Below are positions 25,181 through 37,600 of a DNA stretch of 64,000 nucleotides, in pieces (within the stretch, counting starts at the first letter, position 1; each line of letters opens with the position of its first letter). The stretch is from Branchiostoma lanceolatum. Its lineage: Eukaryota > Chordata > Leptocardii > Amphioxiformes > Branchiostomatidae. Position numbers and translations under genes: made by a program. Below the pieces are notes generated by a model, which did no database searches, was not told the DNA's origin, and was given only the letters and a program-made list of their open reading frames with translations. Location: NCBI RefSeq assembly GCF_035083965.1, contig NC_089724.1, forward strand, positions 6,000,001 through 6,064,000, in the 5' to 3' direction.

Positions 25181-28100
25181 CTATTGATGATGAGTCTGTA
25201 CCTGGAATGGCAGGACACCTGGTAGCAATACCTCCACAAACCACCACGTCCACAGCAGCACTAGGGCAGTAAGAAGGACAGAACACATTTCACTTAATAA
25301 CATCGAAACACAAATTTCTCTTGGGCAATTAATAATCATGAGTTAACGAAAATCTGATGGTGTTAAGTTGACATAATTTCTTGCTGGGGCTAACAATGGG
25401 ATTGATCCTGGAGAAAACGTTTGCGTGGTACTACTTGGTTCCAGCTTGTTTTATGTAGGGTGTTTCCCGTTTTCGATTATTTGTCAAACAGTTTCCAGGT
25501 TGAGAATCCCGTCCTCTCTTCCACCCGATTCCTATAACCGAGAAAGTCCTTTAGTGAGCATGCACATTTCTGCCTTTATGTAATAACTGTTACCACTCCA
25601 TGAAACCCTGTCTCTGACTTTAAAGTTAGACCGCAAGAAAGCAAGTTTAGCCACAATGCCAAATTAATGTCGTGGTCACAAAAACAACACACGTATGATA
25701 CCGCAAAATCTTACCAAGAGTAGTGCTCAGGAAGACTCCAGCAATCAGGGACATTGATCCGTACATGATCACATCCAACAAGTACTTCATTGGGGGCACA
25801 ACAAGCAGGGCAGACCAGAAGATAAAGATAAAGATTGAGTGTTTCCTGCGAGGAATCACCTGCGTTTTCTCTGGAAACCGTCCATGTTTCTCAAAGTACT
25901 CATAGTTTATATCCTAAAGGACACAGACAAAGCGCACAGTCAGGAATTGCAACAAATAGAATTTTTTTTCTGCACCCCAGCCCCTCGGATATGGTAGTGT
26001 TTTATGGTATACAAGGTTATATACGTGTCAGCTAAACTTTTTGCCATTGTAAAGCATTGTGAAGATAAAAACAGAAGAACTTTTTGCACGGTATATTCCC
26101 TCAAGGCCAAGACTAGACACTGGTTACCGATTCGATGTGAAGGAGAAGCTAAAACTATCGCCTCCTTTTTTTCAAAGCTACTATACTCTATAACCAATTT
26201 CTATGGATTCATGATAATGTTTTATCCACATAGAGGCGCGATCATAAATACTAGAGTTTTGTTTGTTATAAGTTTGTTATCCTTCTTTCATGTCTTTTGA
26301 TCCAAGTCAAATTGTTGAGTAGTCGACGTGTTCATATGTCTGCCATTTCATGATATATTTTATTGATCGACGAATAGTACAAAAGTTCTGCTGTTGTACG
26401 TACCCACATACCACATGTCATCACAATACATCCAGAGGTTCTTAACAAATGCTGACCACAAATATCCTGAAACCCAAACAAGCACTCAAACACACACAGA
26501 CATACGGACCAAAAGTATACATACATTTCTTATAAAGGTGATTAAACATTTCCTTAGACCTTGTGAAAGCTGAGATACTGGACCTACCAACCTTTATCCT
26601 ATACAACTCATGGCAGTACTTGGCGCAAGCCTCTTCATCTTCTGGGATCTCTTCAATGGGTATCCTCCTGCCCAACAAACAACAGAACATCATTTAAGAA
26701 ATTCAATGCGACAGAGTAAACAACGGAATAATTTACCATATAAATTCCGACTCCAAAATTGGCATGTCCTTTGCTTTGTTGCTCTAAATAAATGCTTTTA
26801 CAGGAAATAGATATTTTGTAAAAGTGTCATGACTTCTGCTTAAGTCAATCAGAAGGTAACCAGTACAACATCATCATGCAACCAGCTCACACAATTTCAT
26901 ACAGATATAAATGTGTGCAGTGGACCATGGAAAACTTACCGAATGTAGATATGCACATGATGTTTCTTTCCCTTCAGCATTTCCATCAATGTCGGTTCCG
27001 GACTGCGTTGGTCGAAGTGATACACCACATCATAGAAGGCCTGAACTGAAAATGGATGTAAATATGAATTCCCGCTGAGGCTTGAACTGAGTGGCACAGA
27101 CTGGTGATTGTGGGTTTGAAGTCTGGGCTTTTTTTAACACTTGAGTCTCTCAAGCTTGCAATTCCAGTTGCATTTCCGATGTTTAACATTTTCCCTCAAT
27201 AACCAAATTCACAAAGCTACTGATGGAGGGGCTCGCAGAGGATTTAGACAAACAAGGCTAAGCATTATCCCTCATATAGGTAGAAGGTGAACTTTCCACT
27301 CAGTCGATGCAACTGATTAGATTGGAGCACATGGATACATTATTAATGCTTACTGTACTTCCTGGCAACTCGTGCACAGAGCACGAAGCCCTTGGTACGA
27401 GGTAGAACGTGATGCTTCAGTTCAGGCAGACCCTTGCTTCTGGCCACCTCCATGAACGCCCGGTGCCTCTCTGCGGTAAACCGTGTACCCTCACAGTTCA
27501 GCTCGATCTGAGAAAATAACAAAGTTTATGTAAAATTGTGATTCAGAACTCAGAACATCCCCCTTTGAAGATGTGGCAAAGGATATCATTTAAGAATTCA
27601 ATTAAGGTTGACAGTGGAAAGCACATTCGATTTCACAGACAAATGGTAAAATCCAAAATAATAGCACAAGTAGGTCATGCTTACCCAGAAGTTATCAGGA
27701 TACGATTGGAGCTCCTTTAGCTGCTTAACGATAATTCCCTTGTCCTTTTCGTAGCTCCGATGGAGGAAGATGCTCTCGGTGAAGAACAGGCTCCAGCCAA
27801 CTGTGGGTAAATACTTTATGTAGCCTGCTGAAAAACCTTTGCATGTCTGAAAAAGTAAGTTAACAATTTCTTAAAAACATGCTATATTCAGGCATAAACT
27901 AGAATATGCACGGTGGCACCTTAATCAAGTGACGCGCTCATATTAACGGTACCTCTGTGTGGAATGTACAACATAAAACACGAGATGAAAAAAAAAATTA
28001 ATCCACATACAAGAATGAAACAATTGATAAGATGCAGTTGACATAATAGTACCAGCACTCGGAGTATCCTTATTGAACTGATGAGCACATCCAAAAATAA

Positions 28101-30916
28101 ATGAAAAATAAAACTAAAGGCTTTAGGGTGTATCTGTACACTAACCAACAAACAAAGACCCTTCATGAGTTTGATAAACAGCTGACACAACGCTTGAGTA
28201 TTGTCAATGAAAAAAAAAATGCTACATCTTGGGAGGCTTCTTTACAAATATCATGAAAAGTTCCAGTTATTTCGCTGTATCATGCCCCATAAAGCCAAGC
28301 GGGCAATATGATCTTAGTAAAAGACCATTGAGACAATACTGGTGTGAATGCACTTCCTTGTGTACATTCAGGTATGTGAAATGATATCCTTGCCGATCTT
28401 ATGATTCGAGAAATATGCATATCTAATAATTTGTTGAATATGCATTTAGTCCGGTTTAAAATGGCTCACCCAAAGAAGCCCTATTCGCTCAATGACGGCA
28501 CAGGAAAGCAGATGCTCAGCTGAACTTCGGTGGTTCTTCACAACCACTGATGTCTCCTTTCCCAAAAATGGCCGGTCCGCGTCACTAATGTAGAATGTCA
28601 TTTCTGAATCCCCCCACCAGTCGTACCTGAAAGTTAATTCTGTTGAACAGGAATAAAATGAGAAACAACAACATAATGAATATGGTCTCATTTTAACAAA
28701 TGGCGTGAACGTTGCAATCTTATGACTGGGTGTCTAGTTATTTTCAAACATTTATAGAATACATGATATCAGATGAATCTCTTCATGTATGTATTACAAG
28801 AGCTAGGAACTATGTCGGAGAGGAAAAATGTTGCCGGTTGAGCCTACCAGTTTTGAATATTGTATTATACTGTTTTGAATTAATCTTATCATCAGGTGGT
28901 CTTGAAATGCATTAATTGTATCTTCTTGTATTCGTCTCGAAGTATTAAAATTACAGATGTAATGAGTATTAAGCTATTTGCAATTATCACCATATAATGT
29001 ATGTCACAGTGGAGATAGGAATTTAGGTGAATCTGTAATTCTCCTGAATTGGAACCTGAATATTGGGATTCCTATCTGTCCTAGGAGAATCTAGAACTGT
29101 CCTAGGACAGATTGGGAGTTCAATCATCCTAGGGCACATGGAAATTCAACCGGGATAATCCACTTCCAATTGAATTACGACAATTATCAACATGTTTTAT
29201 AACATCATTAATGAAATAAAGTCATTACTTAAGAAAAATCAGGTTTCCTTTTTGGACAGCTTTATTATATAAGAATCTGGATCTGAAGGGTCGACACCAC
29301 AATGCCAGCACCGACAATGCAAGCTTGAACAATGCAAGCATGGACGCAACGAATATGGATCATTGTTGCTTTGTTGCGTTGTTGCGTCCAGCCATCTGGT
29401 CTAAATGCCTTGGCGCCTCATGGAATACAAGCTTGGCTTTATCAAATCTGGCAATGATACCAGGCAACCCGCTATTGCAACGTAAGTTGCCCTACGTTTC
29501 CTGACTATTTAACTTGCTAATACAAATCTGAGTTTGCACGTTCAATCTAATAAACAACAAGAGTTCTACGACGTCGGCCTCATACCTTAGCCAAATGATT
29601 CTAACCTTTATGCCTGACGTATTAGGAGTGTTTCTCATCAATTATAAATCATAACAGTTGATCGTCTTCACCCAAATAACATAAGTTGTCAATAGTATGA
29701 ACTTAACATTTGCTAACAATTTTCATATATTATGCAAATGAGGTCCTTATTAGCATAATTTGATTCAATGGTGTTCACATTCACAAAACTTACAAATACC
29801 ACAAGTAAAAAAATGCCGTCATTTACTAGTATGGAATTATGGTAGTTTCTCATTAATTATACAAATTAGGCCCACATTTGCATATCTATCAACATTCCTC
29901 TCTTCCTCGATTAAAAATGTCACATATTTGAAGTCATATCATGGAACACAGCGGGTTTTTAAAATTGCCTCATTAATTATGCAAATTAGAATCTGATTTG
30001 CATAATTATCATTCAATCATACAAAGCATCACGTAACCTATTTACATTCCAAAAATCATGACTATCCATCCAGCCCATATTGAGTTATAGTATTTTCTCA
30101 TTAATTATGCAAATAGGGTCTTTACTTGCAAAATCGACATCTATCAATATTTCTCTCTTCCTCAGTTACTTAATATGTAACATGTTTGATCCTATCATGG
30201 AATTTGGCGGCTGTATAAACTTCCTCATTAATTATGCAAATTAGATACTGATTTGCATAATAAGTCACTAATCCTATTCATCATCACACAAGCTATCTAC
30301 TTACAAAAAAATCATGACCATCCATCAAGCCCTTCTTGAGTTATTCCCTTTCAAAGTCTGAAGCAAAACCTGCTCCTGCAGTTCCAAAACTGCTAGGAGG
30401 CCCAAACCTATACCACTTACTCTCTGCCCAAAGAGCTATCTAGCACTCAAAAGTCAGTTTCATAGCATGTCCAGAACACGAGATATTAAAACAGGAAGTT
30501 CCACTGCAGTACCGTAACAAGCCGCTAGGGGAAGCAAAATCTAATCATTTTCAGGTTTGATCAAGACCTACAAACATACCAATTACCAAGACAATCCATC
30601 CAAGAATTCTTTACTTATCGTGTTCACTAACAGACACACAGACACGCTCGGTAAAATATAACCTTCTCGGCGAAGGTAATTACGGATAAAAAATATTGCT
30701 TCAAAGAGGTAAATCTTGGTAACTCGACTCACGACTGAAGATCAGGTAATGGAAGAACGAGACCGTTTTTCTGTATGCCGTCAGCGAGAATGGTCGTATG
30801 AAGAGGTACGCCACCGCCTGGAACATGTTACAGATGATGGCGCTCACGACAAGTACGTAAGTCAGGAGAATATGGACGACCTCATTGTTGAACGATGAGA
30901 CCAGGTCCATAATCAT
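25181..30916 (-). CDS. 1-acylglycerol-3-phosphate acyltransferase (AGPAT3/4-like), 8 exons, 376 aa
   Basis: Integral ER-type enzyme predicted to acylate lysophosphatidic acid to phosphatidic acid. Exons, reverse strand: 30733-30916, 28470-28639, 27685-27846, 27354-27507, 26940-27045, 26592-26667, 25715-25913, 25181-25260 (TAG). The 1131-nt CDS keeps phase at every junction and gives the same length as I recall for human AGPAT3. Landmarks: N-terminal membrane segment, DWWGDSE, NHRSSAE (motif I), NCEGTRFT (EGTR, motif III) at 177-183, VLPRTKGF (motif IV), YDVVYHF, and RRIPIEEIPED. C-terminal hydrophobic segments follow PRRKHS. Motif I normally reads NHxxxxD; here the acid is Glu103. The alternative start at the second Met (30910) aligns better with vertebrate proteins and puts the motif histidine at 96. 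The last exon is short and its sequence is the least certain. Confidence 0.9.
29558..30680. mobile_element. Helitron-like non-autonomous element, copy 1 (AGPAT intron 1)
   Basis: Read on the minus strand it starts after an A with CCTTCGCCGAGAAGG, a short hairpin, and ends GTAGAACTCTTG followed by T. It shares ends and interior phrases (cattaattatgcaaatta, gagttatg, ccatccatcaa) with copies at 35153-36190 and 42012-43493. The interior holds several 120-130 bp sub-repeats containing attaattatgcaaatta (29730-30240). No Rep/helicase protein is visible. Confidence 0.55.
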
Positions 30917-31224
30917 TACTGCAGGGTGAAGATAGAAAATGCCATAATCTAATGTATCAATTCTATATGTAATGGGCATAAATGTTGGAAGAGCTTCACA
31001 CCATGCAATCGGAGAGAAGTATCTAGATCATAGATTAAGATGTACGATTTTAGCGATTTAGACGTGCGGTAGTGTACATCCTGGTAATAAAATATGATTA
31101 AAGCAAAGGTATCGATGAGCTACATTAAAAAAAGGAGTGTAAATGGAATTCTTTATATAAAATGTGCTGTTTTTTTGAGACCATCCAAATCACGATAGCA
31201 GGAAACAAATGTCTGTAAGGATCC

Positions 31225-31780
31225 AACAATAGTGATCACGGTCAATAAAACGAGTGGGCTCATATTTTGCACAGTAATAGTGCTTGGCCAACAAACCCCA
31301 AAAAAACTTTCTTTTCACCCCAAACCCATTGTTGTCATGGCAACAGCCCAAGCAAGTTTTTGAGCCATTTTGACAGATTTGTGTATGTCAACAGCAGCAA
31401 AATTTACAGAGTTTAGAACGCAATGGAATGGTAAATGAATTATGGTATAGAAAAACACAAATGATCTTATTGGATCCATGCCTTAAACTGTAAAAAAAAA
31501 GGTGTGAAGTTGATGTACAGATAGACTTCAGTTCTTGGACAACCTAAAATATTACGATGCTTTAAAGCTACAGAAATCTTGTATTCTTTCCCTAACTTTA
31601 AGGAGCTTTTAGTCTCAAAGGTTGAAATAATTTATGAAATGTATAGATACATGAAATTACTATCAGATGAATTCTTGAAAAATTGGGGTCTTATTTTGTT
31701 AGTGTATGGCTGCTACCAGAAGCAGGAAACTTTTCGTGATTTCAAAAAAAATGGGATGTTTGTTCATCTTTGACAAACTA
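31225..31780. repeat. Dispersed repeat related to the 53.4-54.1 kb TIR element
   Basis: Matches 53429-53860 over several blocks, e.g. catattttgcacagtaatag, ggtgtgaagttgatgta and gtctcaaag, in the same order and orientation. I do not find the matching inverted right end here, so this copy seems truncated or degraded. Confidence 0.65.
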
Positions 31781-32872
31781 AGACGGTTGTATGTTTTTTG
31801 TATTGAATTTAAACCCGTATGCTGTCAAAGGTTTAGATGTTTTCCTTGCCGTGTATTTGTCCCTGAAACTAGGTAATTTTTTACAATTTTCCCCAAACTT
31901 GAATTTGTGGCTGCCTTTGAGCTGATGAAAACACTGAATTTATTTTTTTACTCAACATTTTGTCAGGTGTGGACCTTAGTATTGTCTATCAATAGAATGG
32001 TTCTAAAGGCTTCTTCCTGTGTGAATGCCTCAGAAAGGAGGTCATTATTTACACTTGCCCCATAATTTGGATTTTTTTGCTGTCTTTGAGCTGATGAAAA
32101 CACCAAGATGAAATGTACTGACAGTTTGAATTTGGACGATTGAGTTTGGGCTCCAGCAACATTTGCCTGATGTGCTAGATTTAGATTTTGAAATAACAGG
32201 GAAAAAATGTGGCGGGTTTCGTGAGGACGCCTTTTTTCTAAACCATACGGGAGACTGTAGACAACGTGGATACATTTTTTTAACTTCTGATATGCTACTA
32301 AGCCTAAATAAAACCAGCGTATGCTCCAGGTACGTTAGCCATCTTGGAAATTATTACTATTTTTAATATCCTATTTTGTATGATAAGGCCAATCTGTAAA
32401 TACAGAACATGTAAGTTTAGTGTATGAATATTTGCCAAATACTAAGAAAAGCAATGCAGAATAATTTCAAGGAGTAAAACTACAGAGATGTTGCTGATAC
32501 AGATAGATGTTTCACAGGGGGTCGATGTAGGGAATTGACAATCATTCCTTATACTATACGTCTTTGAGAATACCCCCATCTATGGACCAGTTTCGGAAAA
32601 GCTTTAAACAAATACAATTTGTATAATATATGCAATCCTTGGTAGAGAGTGGATAAACGATGAAATGAAATACTTGTGTTAATCTTATTGATGATAGTAA
32701 ACATGATTGAAGCATTTTGCATTCCAGTACCTTTTATAATTGGTATTATTGGTAGAAGAACCCCAATCTTAGTTTTAATTCTTAGTTTTAAACCAAGAAA
32801 AAATTCTTACCAGACTTTTTTCTTGGTTTAATAATGAATTCAGTTTGGAAAATATTCCAAGTTCAAGAACCA

Positions 32873-33110
32873 CCATCTTAGTACAAGAAACTAATTCCAG
32901 GTGTAAGAAATTCAAATTTGAGGACAGAAAGGTGTTTTTGTCTGCAGAACGTACATCTTAGTATAAGAAACTAATTCTTGGTGTTAGAAATTCAATCTTT
33001 AGACCCAGTACTCTTGTTTCAAGAACCTACATCTTAGTACAAGAAACTCAGTCTTTGTGCAAGAAATTCAGTCTTGAAGACAGAAAGATATTCCTGGTAC
33101 AAGAAACTCA
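32873..33110. repeat. Degenerate tandem repeat, about 78 bp x 3
   Basis: ATCTTAGTAnAAGAAACT starts at 32875, 32955 and 33031. Each is followed by a second arm of the type aagaaattca..ttga and by gacagaaag in two copies. Surrounding sequence (32760-33130) is rich in CAAGAA/TTCTTG words. Confidence 0.6.
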
Positions 33111-34676
33111 ATCTAGTATAATGTATAGGTAAAAGGAGATGAGTTTTGAGCATACAAATGTTAGAAATAAATTATCTCCGCAAGAACAATATTCTAGAAG
33201 TATTGAGCTGCAGGAATAGAATTCTGAGCATAAGGGAAATATAAACATAAAATTCTCAAAACAGTGATTCTTGTTAACAGACTGTTAGTCTTGCTGAAGG
33301 AAAATGTTCTTTGTACAGGAAAAAAAGAAGAAAAAAGGCATTTTTGGTAGTATAATACATGAATCTGCGTTTTTTCCAGCAGTTATTAGCTTGAAGAGTA
33401 AAAAAAAACCTAAACGCTAATCGATATTCTTCTAATAATAAGCAACGAAACATCACAGTTTGTCCGAGCGTGCTAATACACTAAAATTACATGACGTGCT
33501 AATGCAGGTTAAAAGGCACGAACGCTTCAAAAGGCCACGATCCTATATGAGACTGAAAATAGCCTCGTCGTAACACCGTCGTAACGTAAAGTCATTCTTA
33601 CCTTCAGTCAATGATGGATTGATGTATGCCGAAATCTCCAATATTTTGTCTTTCAAGCGTCTTTCCTGTGTGTTGTAACAAGCTCAGGAGCACGCCGTTG
33701 TACTACTACCAGTATGAGAAGGTATCTTTGTTAATTTCACAAGCTAACGAGCTGGTGGAATGCATTTTTGGCAACGCCAGAGAGGCAGAGCCTATACTAT
33801 AGCACTGTGATCAATTGACAATCATTCTAATATATCGGCGAAAGGCATGGATAAAGAATCTATTTCGAACTGGGATGACTTTGGAATTGATAAATTTTAG
33901 ACAGAAGTTTCTTTTAGAATATTTCAATTTCTTATAAGGTTTAATATTGGAACAGGCTAATTCTAAATGGGTATGGAGACTTGTGAAATATGCTGAGTTT
34001 ACTCGAAAATGTTTTATTTCTTGCCTTCTTCTTCTTCTGCCAGGTCGATTCATCTCATTTTTTGGTCAAATGACCTTAAATTTTCATAGGTTTTGAGTTG
34101 GCAAATACCCTAAACTTTTGTTTATTCATTTTCCTATGGCTTTCAAATGATCAAAAAAAGTTTGTTTCCAAAATGTCTCCTGTGCCTGGGTATTCCAACC
34201 GAATGACCTAAAATTTGGTTTAGATGTGCCTTAAACAAATATTCAAATGACCATATTCTATGCTTTTTACAACACGTAAGTTATGTCGTAGTTCAGAGCA
34301 ATTACTCAAAAAGTCTACCCTCTATGAGGCAAGTTCTTTGTGTACTTTTTTTTGTCTCTCCTGTGTGTGTAGCTTTCTCATCATGAACGGTCTGAGGCTT
34401 GTAAGGAATTTTCGACAATACCACAAGGAAATGATTTGGAGTGATTGATCGAATTAACAAAATATATTTGCTAAAACACTATAATGTAAATTACTTGGAT
34501 CCTATAATAGCTAGTCTCATTTTAGTTTTTATCTAATTTTATTGAGCCTTTTGTCTACAACCGCTCAATGCTGTTCCACCCCTACACTACGTGCGGTTTT
34601 GGAATGTTCTGGAATGTCTTAGAATCACTTAACAGGCAAGTCCCAACCCAGGTGACAGCTACGTGCACAGCAGGCA

Positions 34677-37600
34677 ATGGTGAACACCATGGGTCCAATC
34701 GTGTCCCTAGTGCAGGTAGTTCTGTCCGGAAAGAACATCAAAGTGGTTCTGGTTGGTTTTGTGGCCTTTCTTGTGTTTCTAGTCTTGGTCACAAAACGGT
34801 CAGCACGAAGACGGAGAAATTTCCCGCCTGGCCCACCGGGATGGCCAGTCCTCGGTAACCTCCCCAGCCTGGCCACAGACGCCCACCTACAGTTCACAAC
34901 ATGGCGTTACAAGTACGGGGATGTCTTCAGCGTCAGGTTGGGTCTACAGGATGCTGTTGTTGTTACCGGGAGTGAAGCTATGAAGGAGGCCTTGGTGCAG
35001 AAGGCCAAGCATTTTTCAAGCCGACCTGACTTCTACCTGATACGCTGTGCAAACTACCAGTTGGGTATGTATCTAAAAAAATCTCTCTTTTTCGAATAGC
35101 TCTACCGGAATTTGCGACAATGGCGATGAGGCACTATTTCTGATGTTATTATCTCCATGAAAAATGGAGATATTGTTTTGGGTGTGTCTGTGTGTGTGTT
35201 TGTCTGTTTGTCTGTTTGTGTTTCCGCACTACTGTAGTCAGCATAACTCAGGAACCTCTTGATGGATTACGATGATATTTGGTATGTGGGCAGGTGTTGT
35301 GAAGCCGAAGTTCAAGGTCGATTTTGGGCCCCCTGGTATGTGACCTTGGTACTGCAGCGGAACTTCAATTTTTGTATCTTTTGACCTGGACGTGCTGTGG
35401 TCTTGATTTTTGGGTGGCAAATAGCTTGTGATGTAACAAAGAAGTGATGTAGGTTTGGGCCCCCTAGCAGCTTCCTCTGGAACTGCAGGGGCGTTTTTGT
35501 GAAAATCTTCTAAGGAGAATAACTGAACAAAGGAACAACCGATTTCCATGATATTCAGTATGTAGGTAGCTTAGATAGAGATATACACAATGAAGTGCAA
35601 ATTATGCTTATTGGGACTTAATTTGCATAGCTAATGAGGAAAACCTATATTTGCAGTGTTTTCCATTATCAGACTCAAATACATGTAACGTATGTAGTTT
35701 ATGGAAAGTGGAGCATCAACGGATACCGATTATGCAAATAAATTCCTAATTTGCATAATTAATGCAAAACACCATATCTCATCTAATTGGAAAATTATAG
35801 GATTGTCAATATGATACTTAGTATGCAGGTAGCTTAGACAGAGATATACACAATGAAGTGCAAATTATGCTAATTGTGACTTAATTTGCATAGCTGATGA
35901 GGAAAATCTATACTTGCAGTTTTTTCCATTATCAGACTCAAATACATGTAACATATGTAGTTTATGGAAAGTGGAGCATCAACAGATAACAATTATGCAA
36001 ATAAATTCCTTATTTGCATAATTAATGCAAAACACCATAATTCATCTAATTAAAAAATTATAGACCTGTCAATATTGCAACATATGTAAGTTAGATAAAG
36101 GTGTTTATGACCAAGCATATCTTATGCAAATGTGTAAGTTATTTGCATGAATAGAATTGTTCATGGAGATATGAGGTCGTGGAACTCTTGTTCTATTTAG
36201 TTTACGGAGGCCTTTATACTGCACGCGATAAACTAGGGTGGTGCCCAGTCTTAATTCTTGGGAGAAAGACTAGAATAAGTCAGCTACGTTTGGCTTTGTC
36301 GGGTAGTGTAGGGGCTGCTTAGGTTGTTAATATTCTTCTTCATATTTTTATCACCGCAGCCGCCTTCAAAATGCAACATGTTAAAGTTTTGGTTGCCTTT
36401 ACTGGAAGGAATCTAACCTTTCCCTACAATATGCATCAGTCGCAAGTACAAAAGTTCTATCAATAGGATATGACACAATTTTCGATTGATCATGAAGAGT
36501 ATGCAGACCATATGCCACCAAACCTCTTAACGCAGTTACACATCTAACCCCCATCCGAACGACACATTTTCGACGAATCTGATCGCTGGGACAGAATTCT
36601 GTTTTGCTCATGAATATATTTCTAGTAGTTATTTTTGTAAATAGTAAACATGTACAGTTTCAATAATGTATGAGGAATATTTTTCAATAATATAATGTTA
36701 TTAAAATTGTCAACAATCAATTCTAACTTCAATAGATAATGATTTAAGCAGAAAATGAGGAAAAACATTTTGTTATCTAGAATCACTGCGGTCTGTTGCT
36801 AGGGAAACGTTCCACTGTAAGGGAGGGTGTCAGGTTACCGGGACTCCAGCACGTTCCCCGGGGGAGCTGTAACATCTTCTAAAATATCATGATACTAAGA
36901 AAAACAATCTCTCACACCTGTCTCGCCAATTGTAAATGAAATTAGCCAATGTATATAATCCTGCCGTTTTGCGCCTGTTGCATAATTTTGTCTAAATATT
37001 TTCTTAAATAGGCTAAGTTGGCTGTTTTCGGAAAGGAAGTTCGGTGGACAAAATAATACATTGGTTTTAAAAAGCTGGATCTAAACGTGACTAAAAATCC
37101 CAACCTTGTATATTCTGAACAATAACAGTAATATTAAACCTTCTGTCTTTGGGATTTTTTCATTCAGATTATTTCTACGGCCGAAAAAAGGTCGGAAAAT
37201 ACATTTGTTTACACTCAAACACCCATAAGTCAAAATCACCGCCGTATCAAAAAAAATCCCTAAGACATAAGTCTGAATATATTAGTTCTCGATAATCTAA
37301 ACCCTCAATGAATGAGTTCGTACGCACTTTGCATGCATTTTTCATACCAGTGTGGAATAACAGATAAGGGCAGGGGGTACTACAATTTTATAATAATAGT
37401 ATAAGTTTTGTTTGTTTGTCCATGGCAACGGGTTTCTGAAGGGTACATGTTACAATATTTACTAATTTCTGTTCATCATTTAAACATCAGCAAGACACCT
37501 TTTTCTTAAATCATAGTTTAATGCCTTTAGGTTGTAAAGGAAAATTTCCTATTTAGAAGGTTCTAGCCAATAAAATCAGATATATGTATTATGATTACGT

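Larger units (their letters stand above)
30917..34676. other. Intergenic spacer between divergent AGPAT and P450 genes
   Basis: Contains the 5' flanks of both genes. Repeats include a relative of the 53.4 kb element (31225-31780) and a degenerate 78-bp tandem (32873-33110). Near 34050-34260 are phrases of the decayed 5 kb repeat. On the minus strand, TGAAG followed by GTAAGAATGAC at 33602 could be the donor of a non-coding first exon of the AGPAT gene, matching the TGCAG acceptor just upstream of its start codon. Confidence 0.4.
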
